A stretch of 64,000 nt of DNA from Vibrio sp. BS-M-Sm-2 (GTDB lineage Bacteria; Pseudomonadota; Gammaproteobacteria; Enterobacterales; Vibrionaceae): assembly GCF_041504345.1 (NCBI RefSeq), contig NZ_CP167894.1:3224001-3288000 (forward strand), in the 5' to 3' direction. The translations under genes were made by a program, and so were the position numbers. The notes under the pieces are model-generated. The model saw nothing but the letters and a program-made list of their open reading frames with translations, made no database searches and was not told the DNA's origin. This document shows, piece by piece, positions 54,446 through 64,000 of this stretch. Position 1 is the first letter of the stretch. Every line of letters starts with the position of its first letter.

Positions 54446-55097
54446 AAGAATGTTTTTCCAAGTACTATATACAGCTTTCGCTAAATTCTCAGCTGCCACT
54501 TGCCCTGTATTTTTAACTTTAACTAAACCCGAATACAAATCGTATCAATGGCTCGGTACAGTAAAACCCCTCGCATTTTTGTCTCAAATGAGGCCTCAAC
54601 ATACTCTGCTCTACGGCCGATGCAGATGTAATGAGGAAACTTAATGAAACATGGGCATACCTAAATATCGAATCGATAAATCCTTGCAGTACTCACAGGT
54701 TGATAGAAATACTTGTTTCACCATAAGCACTGTCGCGATAGCCGAATCGACACACTCACCCACGCTTATTCTATTTGCTTTGCGTGGCCCCGCTTATCGC
54801 TTCTTCATCAACCGAAAAAGTAAGAGGATCACAGTTAATGAGTAATTGATCTACCCCTTCTAACTGGTTGTTTAGTCTGGAGGTTTAAGAGCTGGGTTAC
54901 GAGAGGGAGGGCGTGTCGCTGATCAGCTCATAGGTTCTTGATTCAGTTCCACTGAATTGTGCTCCAAAGCCTCGCAAATTATGCTTAAAAGTATTTAAAA
55001 GTATTTAAAAGTATTTATAAGTATTTATTTTACAAAAAGACCACTGCGAGGTGATAATTAGCACATACAAAGAGTGCAATCACAAAGGTGCCTAGTT
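54446..55097. other. Gene-poor spacer with a 10-bp tandem repeat
   Basis: No gene that I can support; short open frames at 54450-54845 lack ribosome-binding sites and known motifs. Four tandem copies of a TTAAAAGTAT-type 10-mer run from 54985 to 55024 (the last one TTATAAGTAT), about 75 bp before the pilin-like gene. Such repeats can vary in number and might alter its promoter spacing. Confidence 0.5.
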
Positions 55098-55343
55098 ATG
55101 CTTAAGTCAAATTTAACCCTATTAGCTATCATTACAGCGTTATCATTGCCATTCAATACATCTGCTGCAACCATAACTGTGACGTGGAAGGGGAAAGTTC
55201 CATCATCAACTTGCATTAACCAGCCTCTCAGTAACCTCAAATCTTATTCAACGCTGAGTGAACATTGCCGAACACACTTAGAACTAACGCAAGAAAAGTC
55301 CCCATCTCAAAAGAGCAAGTCTTATATCAAATTCGATATATAG
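55098..55343 (+). CDS. Orphan small secreted protein resembling a CS1-type pilin N-terminus
   Basis: 81 residues: signal peptide (MLKSNLTLLAIITALSLPFNTSA) then ATITVTWKGKVPSSTCIN. This matches in style and spacing the mature start of the major pilin at 32428 (AVTTVSWEGEVPGS). After about 40 residues the similarity ends and the frame stops at KSYIKFDI. There are two cysteines. AAGGTG precedes the ATG. It may be a truncated pilin gene from a lost pilus locus, or a small secreted protein in its own right. Confidence 0.5.
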   Translation: MLKSNLTLLAIITALSLPFNTSAATITVTWKGKVPSSTCINQPLSNLKSYSTLSEHCRTHLELTQEKSPSQKSKSYIKFDI

Positions 55344-56135
55344 ACAGCCACCTGAATCATATATCTATCCCCCTTATGACCGATTGGTCATTGGGGGATA
55401 TTATTTTTTAGATAGAAAGGCTCTAAGCGCTCAGATTTACGGTGGCGAATACACAACCTTAGAACAAGTGTTACAACTTGTGTGACTACCCGAGTAATAG
55501 GGGTTTATCGAGGCGCTTGATATACTAGCTTCAGAGTGAAAGATTGTAATGGAAGAGCTTGCTTAGATGGGAATAACTGTTGGTTCTTGGTGAATGCGAA
55601 GAATTGAGAGAACAAAACTTTGGAAAATAAATATAACAAATAAAGATTAAGTGTGCTTAGCCAGCGCTTAATCAGATTGCTGACAAGCTTTATGTCTCTA
55701 TGTAAGTAAATTTTGCGTTCTACTCCAGAACTGTGTGGGCCTGAACAACTTTCTTCATGCGAACACAGCCATCGTAGGGCAGAGATTTTCAATCTCTTTC
55801 GATGCGCCCTAATAGTCAGTTTTTCTGTTTGCTATACTTGTAGTTATTCATGAATTGCTAATATTTGTATTACGAAAATGATTTTTGTTCAAAAATCAGT
55901 TAATTTATTGAAAATCGTTAGTTGCCATCTAGCATACAATCACATGTGCATACTTTGCTTGAAATATTGTCTACCTACTTTGGCCCACTCTCATCCAGTC
56001 TGACAGTGTTTTTTACATTGCCATACCAGTGTAAGTGTAAAGCTTTAATGTCCCCTCCTCTCAACAAAGCTAAAATATCCCTTTCTAAATTAATCGATTG
56101 GTAATTGAGGGGAAAAGTTAGAAGGGTATTTAGCG
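55344..56135. other. Gene-poor spacer holding dispersed repeat copy 3
   Basis: Nothing supportable as a gene. A minus-strand open frame at 55505-55792 has low-complexity content and no ribosome-binding site. From about 55830 to 56012 it carries a diverged copy of the repeat and small-RNA-like unit seen at 49185-49462 (AGTTATTCATGAATTGCTAA, CCCACTCTCATCCAGTCTGA), with the -10/-35 spacing and terminator stem lost. Confidence 0.5.
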
Positions 56136-56927
56136 TTGAGCCACAAGGAACTCGACCGTTTAATTTATGCCGGCCGTCTTCTCCAAATGGTGGCTGCTTC
56201 CCAGCTTGATCTGTGGGTTCGTCAGATCAAAAGCCTTCTTGCACGATTCCAGGCTGAAGAGGGCAGAGGGCTTATTTCCCGTCAACGACGCAAGAAGTCT
56301 AACAATACCTATACCGATGCTACACGGAAGCAACCAACGCTCCTATGCAGGTTTTTCCCCCACTCTTGCCAGTGAAAAGCTCGAGGAGCGACATGGTATA
56401 AAAATCTCCAGAGAAACACTACGCATCTGGATGATTGATGTCTCTATCTGGATGACTGAGGAGAGAAAGAAGGGCCACACTCCCCTCGACGAAAGCGTCG
56501 CTCTCGTCGAGGGGAGTAGATTCAGATAGATGGCTCTCCATACTCTTGGTTTGAAGAGCGAAGGGAGTACTATACATTTATCATATTTATTGGTGATGCT
56601 ACCAGCGAATTAATCGCTATGAAATTCGCTCCAGAGGAAACGCCCCAAGCCTATATGGAAACATTGGACGACTATCTGGTCGAGCCTCGCCGGCCTGTTG
56701 CTCTGTATCCTGATAAGTACAGCATTTTCAGAATTTGCTATCCGGAGCGGGACGGCGACCTAACGCAATTTACTAGTGCGATAAATACACTAGATATTGA
56801 AACCATTCATGCCAATAGTGCTTGGGCCAAAGGCCACCGTTTACGTTATTGCACAGTCACTGTATTTGAATCTTTTGATGGGGAAATTACAGCTCTTAGC
56901 CATGGTAGGAAATTGGACGGTCACTGA
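56136..56927 (+). pseudogene. ISNCY-family transposase remnant
   Basis: First piece (56136-56330): SHKELDRLIYAGRLLQMVAAS, LDLWVRQIKSLLARFQAEEGRGLISRQRRKKSNNTY. After a frameshift: FSPTLASEKLEERHGIKISRETLRIWMIDVSIW (56357-56460), then QIDGSPYSWFEERREYYTFIIFIGDATSELIAMKFAPEETPQAYMETL (about 56525-56660), VALYPDKYSIFRI, ERDGDLTQF and IETIHANSAWAKG. The C-terminus (RLRYCTVTVFESFDGEITALSHGRKL) is joined through an internal deletion. Catalytic D residues are visible but the gene is broken. Confidence 0.85.
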
Positions 56928-57010
56928 TTAATAATGTCATGTCATTTATTTAGGCGCTAACTAAATGATTGAGCTATTCTAAATATAGAAGATCATTTAG
57001 GGATAACAAT

Positions 57011-58504
57011 GTGTCGAAAAAGAGATTAGTACCCCTTACAATATTTGGTTTGTCGTTGAGCATTAGTATTTGTGTCTTAGGTGGATTGGCAAACTCTCAC
57101 CTAAAGCATGATTCTGAAAAACTGCTGAAGTCAGGTATTGCTCTCCTAGATAAACTTATCCGTAATGCTGATGCAACCAATCAAAGAGCTTACCTCTATA
57201 CACAGAAGCCATGTGGAGATATTCTCCCTTTCTTACGTGAGCTTGTTGCCATAAGTTCAGATGTTCAGTTAATACACTTCATAAAAGAAAAACGTATTTA
57301 TTGCAGTTCGTTAGAAGGAGAAGTGGATATACCTCTTGAGAAAGAAATCGTGTTCCGTACGTTGTTTCTTCAGGAACATTCTTCTTTTAATCCCAAAGAG
57401 TCATCATTAGCTTTTGTATCAAAGTATGATGATATTATTGTAGTTAGTTTTATCTCTGGCTACTACGTACGACAAGTCTTGGCGTCTGTTCTTGAAGGAC
57501 AACATATTTTGCTGCACATTGATGGTAAGATAATGGATGATCAGCAGTTTTTTGAACCTAACTCGACAAGTGCATCTTTAACTATCAACTCATCTAACTA
57601 TCGATATTCATTGAGTGTTAACCTTACTTATCACGATTATATTGAACATATTCAAGATCACAAATTGCTTTTAGTGATCTACTTTCTCTTCTTATGTGGG
57701 GCACTTTCATGGGGAACGTATCGGTTGATGAACAAACCGGAGACTTTGGAAACGCTTATAGCATCAGCGATAGAGAATGAAGAAATCATTCCTTATGTTC
57801 AACCCTATGTAGATAAAGACTCAAATATGGTAGGCGTTGAAGTGTTGGCGCGCTGGTTACACCCGAGCAAAGGGGTTATCAACCCGGATCTTTTTATTCC
57901 GTTAGCTGAAGAGTCTGGCCTGATCATTCCCATGACGAAATCACTTATGAACCAAGTACAGAAAAAGCTCAGTCCTCATCAGGGCTGTTTTTCTGAAGAA
58001 TTCAATATTTCATTTAACATCTCAGCTAAGCATTGTACCCAATCAGAATTATTGGCGGACAGTTTAGGTTTCCTAAATGCTTTATCTGAGGCTAAAGTCG
58101 CGTTATCTTTTGAGTTAACAGAGAGAGAGTTAATTAAAGATACTCGGGAGGCAAGAGAGTTATTTGATGCGCTACATCTGCACCATGTGCAACTCGCTAT
58201 CGACGATTTTGGGACCGGACACGCCAGTTTGAACTATTTAAACTTGTTTCACTTTGACGTATTAAAAATAGACCGAAGTTTTGTTCAAATGGTCGGAACT
58301 AACTCAGTATCAATGCACATCGTCGAAAACCTATTAGATCTCGCTGTTCGCTTAGACATGAAAACTGTAGCAGAGGGCGTAGAAACAGAAGAACAAGCTA
58401 AGTATTTAAGATCTCATGGCGTTGACTATTTACAAGGTTACTTTTTCTTTAAGCCTATGCCATTAGATGAATTTATTAATACATACTTAGATGTAAGCCT
58501 GTAG
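57011..58504 (+). CDS. CSS-motif EAL-domain c-di-GMP phosphodiesterase
   Basis: A 497-residue inner-membrane enzyme. TM1 is near residues 5-25 (LVPLTIFGLSLSISICVLGGLA). The periplasmic CSS domain has one cysteine in QKPCGDILPFL (about 67) and the CSS motif in RIYCSSLEGE (about 97), where a disulfide is known to control such enzymes. TM2 is near 217-238 (KLLLVIYFLFLCGALSWGTY). The EAL domain (about 250-490) has GVEVLARWLHP (EVL instead of EAL, the catalytic E kept), FNISAKH, FELTERE, IDDFGTGHASLNYL, LKIDRSFV, AEGVETEEQ and LQGYFFFKP, so it should be active. The GTG at 57011 has AGGGA upstream; an earlier TTG at 56969 adds unsupported residues. Confidence 0.88.
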   Translation: MSKKRLVPLTIFGLSLSISICVLGGLANSHLKHDSEKLLKSGIALLDKLIRNADATNQRAYLYTQKPCGDILPFLRELVAISSDVQLIHFIKEKRIYCSSLEGEVDIPLEKEIVFRTLFLQEHSSFNPKESSLAFVSKYDDIIVVSFISGYYVRQVLASVLEGQHILLHIDGKIMDDQQFFEPNSTSASLTINSSNYRYSLSVNLTYHDYIEHIQDHKLLLVIYFLFLCGALSWGTYRLMNKPETLETLIASAIENEEIIPYVQPYVDKDSNMVGVEVLARWLHPSKGVINPDLFIPLAEESGLIIPMTKSLMNQVQKKLSPHQGCFSEEFNISFNISAKHCTQSELLADSLGFLNALSEAKVALSFELTERELIKDTREARELFDALHLHHVQLAIDDFGTGHASLNYLNLFHFDVLKIDRSFVQMVGTNSVSMHIVENLLDLAVRLDMKTVAEGVETEEQAKYLRSHGVDYLQGYFFFKPMPLDEFINTYLDVSL

Positions 58505-58527
58505 TCACCAGTACTTGGATGTTGTTG

Positions 58528-58750
58528 TAGTGGCATAGTGAATTTGGCCACCTGATTAAGAGGTGATGTATGATCATCTCTTAATCAGGTGACATTATGA
58601 CTAAGCGTGATAGACGCACTTTTAACCCAGAATTTAAACTTGAATGTGGTCAGAGCATACTTTACGAGGGACATATCTACAAAGAAATCTGCGAAGCTAT
58701 GGGCATCGGAGGGCTGGTTCTGGTTTACTCATAAAACCAGAACCAGCCTA
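58528..58750 (+). mobile_element. Deleted IS3-family remnant with a strong terminal hairpin
   Basis: The left end TAGTGGCATAGTGAATTTGG (58528) matches the terminal repeat of the split IS3 element at 17 of 24 positions. The start of orfA follows (MTKRDRRTFNPEFKLECGQSI, 58597-) for about 40 codons. The sequence then jumps to a piece of the 3' end (TTCTGGTTTACTCATAAAACC). That piece sits in a perfect 15-bp hairpin, 58712-58726 with 58734-58748, about 50 bp before the OmpA-family start. Confidence 0.78.
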
Positions 58751-58795
58751 CTCGATTACTACTATTTGAATGTAATCTTTATTGAATGGATAAAT

Positions 58796-59845
58796 ATGAA
58801 AAAAAACACTTCAGTGTTGTTAATATCCTCAATGTGTGTGGGTGGGCTATCTCTAGCTAAAGGAGCTCCTGAACTAGAAGCAACCCATGAACTTTCATTA
58901 TCTCCCCACTTTTATGTTGGCGGACGTTTTGGCTGGGGTTACTTTCTAGATGCTTGTGAAAGTGGTGCTAATGAATGTAATGAGGATACCTTCGGTGGCG
59001 GTGTTTATGCTGGCTACCAATTCAATGATTGGCTGGCTCTTGAGGCTGGCGTGACGGATTATGGTCAAATTGACGCCACTTATAATGGAAGCCGTGTCAG
59101 CGCTGACGCCTATGGGGCGGAGCTTTCTGCAAAGTTCTCTTATCACCTGTCCCCTGAATGGGCGCTATTTAGTCGCCTAGGGGCCTCTTATCAAGATATT
59201 GATAAGACCTCTGATTGGGAGGGTCAACAAAACAGTCAAGATTGGAACACACTGGTCGCACTGGGTATTGACTACCGATTTTCTCAACAATGGTCACTAC
59301 GAGGGGAATATCAGTTTATTGATGGCATTGGAGACAGTGATGTCCTTCAATCGGATTTACACTTTACTTCGTTTGGGCTGACGTACCATTTTGGTCAAAA
59401 AACACATCAACCAGCTCCTGATCCACAATTAAAGCCCGTCTTACCCCCTGAGACTAAAACCGTCATAAAAGACATTTTCCTTGATGCCTATGCTTGGTTT
59501 GCGTTTGATTCCTCGATATTTCAACCCAATGAAGACTTAGATACGTTAGTTCGCGTATTGGGACAATACGACATTGGGGGGATATCCATTACGGGCCACA
59601 CCGACAGCAGCGGAGCTGAAGCTTATAACCAAGCCCTATCGGAGCTCCGTGCACAAGCGGTGGCGGATTACCTCATCGAGAATGGCGTAGCGTCAGAGCG
59701 TTTAACGGTCATCGGTATGGGTGAAAGCCAGCCTGTGGCGGATAATCGCAACAAAGAAGGGCGAGCGAAGAATCGTCGAGTTGAGATTGACTTTAAGACG
59801 AAAGAAGAGCGAGTAGTAGAGAAGACAGAGGCATTACAACAATGA
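58796..59845 (+). CDS. OmpA-family outer-membrane protein
   Basis: A 349-residue protein with signal peptide (MKKNTSVLLISSMCVGGLSLAKG). It has an 8-strand N-terminal barrel (about 32-205; FYVGGRFGWGYFLD, FGGGVYAGYQFNDWLALEAGVTDY, LRGEYQFIDGI, LHFTSFGLTYHFGQ) and a proline-rich linker (about 205-225). The OmpA-C peptidoglycan-binding domain (about 227-335) shows AWFAFDSSIFQPNEDLDTL, ISITGHTDSSGAEAYNQALSELRAQAV and RLTVIGMGESQPVADNRNKEGRAKNRRVEI. I start it at the ATG at 58796: the longer in-frame extension is IS3 remnant. It overlaps the next lipoprotein gene by 4 bases (ATGA). Confidence 0.87.
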   Translation: MKKNTSVLLISSMCVGGLSLAKGAPELEATHELSLSPHFYVGGRFGWGYFLDACESGANECNEDTFGGGVYAGYQFNDWLALEAGVTDYGQIDATYNGSRVSADAYGAELSAKFSYHLSPEWALFSRLGASYQDIDKTSDWEGQQNSQDWNTLVALGIDYRFSQQWSLRGEYQFIDGIGDSDVLQSDLHFTSFGLTYHFGQKTHQPAPDPQLKPVLPPETKTVIKDIFLDAYAWFAFDSSIFQPNEDLDTLVRVLGQYDIGGISITGHTDSSGAEAYNQALSELRAQAVADYLIENGVASERLTVIGMGESQPVADNRNKEGRAKNRRVEIDFKTKEERVVEKTEALQQ

Positions 59846-61956
59846 GATTAATGAAATTATTTTTAGGGCTTAGTCTTTCAATACTGACAGTGATCGGACT
59901 GGCTGGGTGTAATAATGGTGATGGAGGACTTCTCACTGAACCTCCCGCGTTGCCAAATAATATTATAGACCTTATTGTCACTCCCAAAATGGCACAAACC
60001 CCTCAAGGATTTACAGTCCGATTTAAAGCAGAAGCAGTTTTGTCTGATGGTCAAGTACTTGATGTGACAAACCAAGAGGCGCTTAACTGGCAAAGCAGTA
60101 ATAGCAATATTGCTACCATCGATAGCGATGGAGTGGCCACTGGAGTCAAGGTTGGCAGTGTCACCATAACCGCGTCGGGTCAAACCAACGGTCAGAACTT
60201 TACTGCGAATGCGGCGTTAGCAGTGACGGATGCTATCGTAGAGTCGTTGTATATAACCCAAACCCCACAAACGACTCCAGTAGGACTAGCTGCGACCTTT
60301 ACCGCCATAGCAATCCTGTCTGATGGCCAGACTCTTGATGTGACAAGTCAAGAGGCGCTTAACTGGCAAAGCAGTAATAGCAATATTGCTACCATAGATA
60401 GCGATGGCCTGGCAACAGGTGTCATGGTTGGCAGTGCCACCATAACCGCGTCGGGTCAAGCCAATGGTCAAAGCTTCAGTGCGAATGCGGCGTTAGAAGT
60501 GACGGATGCTATCGTAGCATTGTTGTATATAACCCAAACCACCCAAACCACCCAAACCACCCAAACCACCCAAACGACTCCAGTAGGACTAGCTGCGACC
60601 TTTACCGCCATAGCAATCCTGTCTGATGGCCAGGCTCTTGATGTAACAAGTCAAGAGGCGCTTAACTGGCAAAGCAGTAATAGCAATATTGCTACCATAG
60701 ATAGCGATGGCGTGGCAACAGGTGTCATGGTTGGCAGTGTCACCATAACCGCGTCGGGTCAAGCCAATGGTCAAAGCTTCAGTGCGAATGCGGCGTTAGA
60801 AGTGACGGATGCTATCGTAACATCGTTGTCTATAATCCAAACCCCACAAACGATTCCACTAGGACTAGCTGCGCCCTTTACCGCCACAGCAATCCTGTCT
60901 GATGGCCAGGCTCTTGATGTAACAAGTCAAGAGGCGCTTAACTGGCAAAGCAGTAATAGCAATATTGCTACCATAGATAGCGATGGCGTGGCCACTGGAG
61001 TCAAGGTGGGTAATGTCACCATAACCGCGTCGGGTCAAGCCAATGGTCAAAGCTTCAGTACGCAAGCGGAGTTAGCTGTGACGGGTAGCATCTTATTATC
61101 TATAGAGGTTTCACCAAACCCTGTCGAAGTAAACTTATTAAGTTCGAGAACATTAGTCGCTACAGGCGTATATTCTGATGGTTCAATGATTCCAATTACT
61201 CCTTCCGTTAATTGGGGCGTGCAAGATACAAACATTGCAACGGTCCAGGGAGGTATGGTTATCGGTGTACACCTAGGTATCACGGAAACTACCGCATCCT
61301 TTGATTCGGTCATGAGTACACCGGTTGCAGTAAACGTGCTAGACCCCACTTTATTGGTATGTGGACATGAGAGTGGTTTTCCTATAGATACAGCTCCAAC
61401 TGGTGGAGTTAATAATAGTGATCAATCGAATGCTACGGGGTATTGTCTGAAAGTTAGAGAAGTCGTTGGCTTTGACGGAATTGTAAAATGGTATACGAGC
61501 AGTCCATCAGAATTGGTGATGAATAGGATGGCGTATACTAGTCAAAACTCCAATAACAATAGTAATAACACATACGCAACATTTCGAGTTGAGGATGGAA
61601 CTGACGGGCCGACAGGAAGCTTTGCACTCTTTCGACAGGGTGGCGTTGGCGTTACTATTCCCGGTGAAAATGGTCAACTTGACCGTTGGTGCCAAAAGTT
61701 AGATGATTTAAGTTTTGCAGGCCGAAAGGGATGGAGTAGAGCCTCAAGAAATGAACTAAAAAGCCTCTTTGATTTTGAGAACTCAGGAGCCACTTCTTTC
61801 TATAATTTGTGGGGTTGGCCAGCTTCATTGCGTTATTGGACAGATACTCTAGACGAAATGTCCCCTAATTATATTTTAGTTAGTCTTAAAAATAATAGTG
61901 AAGTAACCAAAGGTGATGGGACGCATTATGCCTCGTGCGTAGCGGAGGTTCGATAA
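59842..61956 (+). CDS. Lipoprotein with BIG2-type Ig repeats and C-terminal DUF1566 domain
   Basis: 704 residues: signal and lipobox VIGLAGC (Cys about 23). Four near-identical BIG2-type repeats follow (about 45-415; each with LSDGQ.LDVTSQEALNW, SSNSNIATIDSDG.ATG, VTITASGQANGQ) and a fifth, divergent one (about 415-500, VSPNPVEVNLLSSRTLVATG). The DUF1566 domain (about 505-704) has WSRASRNELKSLFDF, LRYWTDT and HYASCVAEVR. The layout echoes the triplicated lipoproteins, and the last codons share GCC-TCG-TGC-GTA with them. It is coupled by ATGA to the OmpA-family gene, so the two probably work together at the surface; the ligand is unknown. Confidence 0.85.
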   Translation: MRLMKLFLGLSLSILTVIGLAGCNNGDGGLLTEPPALPNNIIDLIVTPKMAQTPQGFTVRFKAEAVLSDGQVLDVTNQEALNWQSSNSNIATIDSDGVATGVKVGSVTITASGQTNGQNFTANAALAVTDAIVESLYITQTPQTTPVGLAATFTAIAILSDGQTLDVTSQEALNWQSSNSNIATIDSDGLATGVMVGSATITASGQANGQSFSANAALEVTDAIVALLYITQTTQTTQTTQTTQTTPVGLAATFTAIAILSDGQALDVTSQEALNWQSSNSNIATIDSDGVATGVMVGSVTITASGQANGQSFSANAALEVTDAIVTSLSIIQTPQTIPLGLAAPFTATAILSDGQALDVTSQEALNWQSSNSNIATIDSDGVATGVKVGNVTITASGQANGQSFSTQAELAVTGSILLSIEVSPNPVEVNLLSSRTLVATGVYSDGSMIPITPSVNWGVQDTNIATVQGGMVIGVHLGITETTASFDSVMSTPVAVNVLDPTLLVCGHESGFPIDTAPTGGVNNSDQSNATGYCLKVREVVGFDGIVKWYTSSPSELVMNRMAYTSQNSNNNSNNTYATFRVEDGTDGPTGSFALFRQGGVGVTIPGENGQLDRWCQKLDDLSFAGRKGWSRASRNELKSLFDFENSGATSFYNLWGWPASLRYWTDTLDEMSPNYILVSLKNNSEVTKGDGTHYASCVAEVR
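59990..61085 (+). repeat. Four in-frame BIG2-coding tandem repeats
   Basis: Units of about 280-300 bp, nearly identical in the stretch from GAGGCGCTTAACTGGC to ACCGCGTCGGGTCAA (for example 60075-60181, 60352-60462, 60655-60763, 60931-61041). Their high identity suggests recent duplication or gene conversion, and repeat number may vary between strains. Confidence 0.85.
60532..60576 (+). repeat. 9-bp in-frame microsatellite between BIG2 repeats 2 and 3
   Basis: Five copies of ACCCAAACC (the last ACCCAAACG), coding for repeated Thr-Gln-Thr. The equivalent linkers in the other repeats have one ACCCCACAAACG-type unit. The expansion adds about 12 residues to this linker and is open to slippage. 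Confidence 0.85.
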
Positions 61957-62078
61957 CAAGTCCATTCGAATCTTTTGTGGACAGTACGACCTAGGTTAAC
62001 ATCGTTTTCATCTTTCGATGAAAGGTCGAATTTATTCTGTGGATACACGGGGTATCTACCCAAATAGCGGTTATTAAA

Positions 62079-62212
62079 GGTTCATCGCGGATTAGCGGGA
62101 ACTAAAAACAAAAACGGTAGTAAGTGATATGGTTTAGTCGCCAAACAAAAATCATACACAAACTACCGTTTCCATGTCGAATCATACTTTCCTATCTTCA
62201 TTTTGGGAAGTG
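62079..62212 (+). mobile_element. ISL3-family left-end remnant, second copy
   Basis: GGTTCATCGCGGATTAGCG to the transposase start (MSNHTFLSSFWE), nearly identical to 49464-49592. It is cut by the IS3 element at 62213. The stretch 61957-62078 before it holds nothing I can identify. Confidence 0.82.
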
Positions 62213-62277
62213 TAGTGGTCTAATGATCCCGGACACCAAATTAGGTGGTAAAGTCTCCACCATAAATGAGGTGCTCA

Positions 62278-62586
62278 ATGACAAAACGACAACGACGTAC
62301 ATTTTCTACTGAGTTCAAAATAGATGCTGCAAGTTTGGTTCTTGACCAAGGGTACTCCATACCTGAAGCCGCTAACTCTATGGGCGTAGGTGAAACAGCT
62401 TTACGGCGATGGGTCGACCAACTCCAAGTTGAGCGAGGTGGGATTACTCCAACGACCAAAGCCCTCACGCCCGAGCAAAAGAAAATCCAAGAGTTAGAAG
62501 CCCGGATTAACCGGTTAGAACGAGAAAAATCCATATTAAAAAAGGCCACCGCTCTCTTAATGTCGGACGAACTCGAACGTTCTCGT

Positions 62587-62589
<3 letters not shown>
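62278..62589 (+). CDS. IS3-family transposase OrfA (copy 2)
   Basis: 103 residues, with the same HTH and leucine zipper as the copy at 53294, differing at about four positions (including D for V and G for C, which look closer to the ancestral form). Intact, but its element lacks a working orfB. Confidence 0.9.
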
Positions 62590-63347
<758 letters not shown>

Positions 63348-64000
63348 GGTTTTGTTTCCTAATTCGGTTTTAGTTAAAAACGCGCTTTAGGGATACCTAA
63401 TCCTGTCAGCTTATTTAGCGCTTTTATCATGGCGTAAGTCTCACCAACCTGTGCATTGTAGTTTCTTAAACTTAATGTACCGCTGAGCAGTTTCTTCACA
63501 CGGAACATCGCCGTCTCTGAGAGCGAACGTTTATGGTAGCCGTACTTCTTTTTCCAATGCTTATTTGAACCATATAGCTTCTGACAGCCGACCGCTAGAT
63601 TGCGGGGATGACCTTGCTCCCAGAAGGCTGCGCCTTCCCTCGGTGGAATAAGCGGAACAGCATTTTTTACGCGAATAGCTTCGTAGCACAACCTTGTGTC
63701 GTAAGCACCATCGCCAGATATCTCATTGATTCTTCGGCGGGTCTGTTTGAGTAAGTTTGGAAGTACTTCTCCATCGCTTACATTCGATAAACTTAATTCA
63801 GCGGCAATGATTTCATGCGTGTTTGTATCGACCGCTAAATGTAGCTTTCTCCAGACTCGACGCTTCCCGTCTGTGCCATGCTTTTTGACTTTCCATTCGC
63901 CTTCGCCGTAGACCTTCAGGCCTGTCGCATCAATGGCTAAATGCTGGATAGCTCCTTTCGTTTTGGGCTTGAACGTGACGTTGACCGTTTTGGCTCCCTT
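63348..64000 (-). mobile_element. IS5-family element (runs off the right edge)
   Basis: Begins at GGTTTTGTTTCCTAATTC directly after the interrupted IS3 copy 2. It contains the 3' part of an IS5-type transposase on the minus strand. The other end is outside the window. Confidence 0.8.
63374..64000 (-). CDS. IS5-family transposase (N-terminal part beyond the window)
   Basis: Frame open to the window edge, about 208 residues visible: HLAIDATGLKVYGEGEWKVKKHG with the first catalytic D, RRVWRKLHLAVDTNTHEIIAAEL, ISGDGAYDTRLCYEAI with the second D, PLIPPREGAAFWE, and KYGYHKRSLSETAMFRVKKLL with the DDE glutamate. The end is ALNKLTGLGIPKARF. The signature YR..E region (YHKRSLSETAMFRVK) is intact, so the element may still be active. 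Confidence 0.88.
   Translation of the reverse strand, partial: KGAKTVNVTFKPKTKGAIQHLAIDATGLKVYGEGEWKVKKHGTDGKRRVWRKLHLAVDTNTHEIIAAELSLSNVSDGEVLPNLLKQTRRRINEISGDGAYDTRLCYEAIRVKNAVPLIPPREGAAFWEQGHPRNLAVGCQKLYGSNKHWKKKYGYHKRSLSETAMFRVKKLLSGTLSLRNYNAQVGETYAMIKALNKLTGLGIPKARF

Noticed and set aside
55505..55792. Minus-strand 95-residue ORF as a gene
   Set aside because: No ribosome-binding site, low-complexity content, and it lies in repeat-derived spacer.

Overview
The window looks like chromosomal DNA of a marine Vibrio, perhaps of the Splendidus group. The genus call rests on the three-gene norspermidine pathway (L-2,4-diaminobutyrate aminotransferase-decarboxylase fusion, carboxynorspermidine dehydrogenase, nspC), a dmsABC locus, moderate GC and Vibrio-like coding. 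The species-group call is only an impression. Everything here was read by eye; no database search was run.

Left third (1-16230) is mostly core genome. It holds the norspermidine genes, a translationally coupled pair of secreted DUF1566 proteins, a GcvR-like ACT protein, a DUF3943 protein, a CinA-like protein, and a dimethylsulfoxide reductase operon (dmsA, dmsB, dmsC). Opposite dmsA run a TorD/DmsD-type chaperone and a NapF-like ferredoxin, with an FNR-like site between the two directions.

From 16230 the window becomes accessory. A broken remnant resembling gmtX and the start of gmtZ (gamma-mobile-trio island genes) sits directly against the ferredoxin gene. Next come a Tat-type bicovalent FAD oxidase and a Tat-exported lactonase, which could act one after the other on a periplasmic sugar. 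Then follow three tandem copies (about 3.0 kb each) of a large lipoprotein gene. Each repeat unit also carries the last ~106 bp of the lactonase gene, which probably contains the promoter. The three lipoproteins are nearly identical except in a middle segment and at the extreme C-terminal DUF1566 domain. There, differences fall almost only at codon positions 1 and 2 and many codons are NNC, as in variable regions of diversity-generating retroelements (DGRs). No reverse transcriptase or template repeat is in the window. This is the most interesting signal.

Between 29.4 and 40 kb lie a transketolase pseudogene fragment, an XRE regulator, a 1-kb gene-free stretch and a CS1-type (alpha) chaperone-usher pilus operon: major pilin, second pilin, usher, chaperone, CfaE/CblD-like tip adhesin, and an unusual beta-barrel protein with a LysM domain. 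A second chaperone gene follows.

From 40 to 64 kb the DNA is a patchwork of insertion-sequence debris: IS3 (four copies or remnants), IS110 nested in IS3, IS66, ISL3 (two), ISNCY, IS5 and a group II intron fragment. Among it are apparently intact genes: arylsulfate sulfotransferase, thiol peroxidase, an alpha/beta hydrolase, a methyltransferase, a periplasmic 5'-nucleotidase, a zinc-ribbon protein of unknown function, a CSS-EAL c-di-GMP phosphodiesterase, and an OmpA-family protein overlapping a BIG2-repeat DUF1566 lipoprotein. A candidate small RNA with a good sigma70-type promoter and terminator lies near 49.4 kb.
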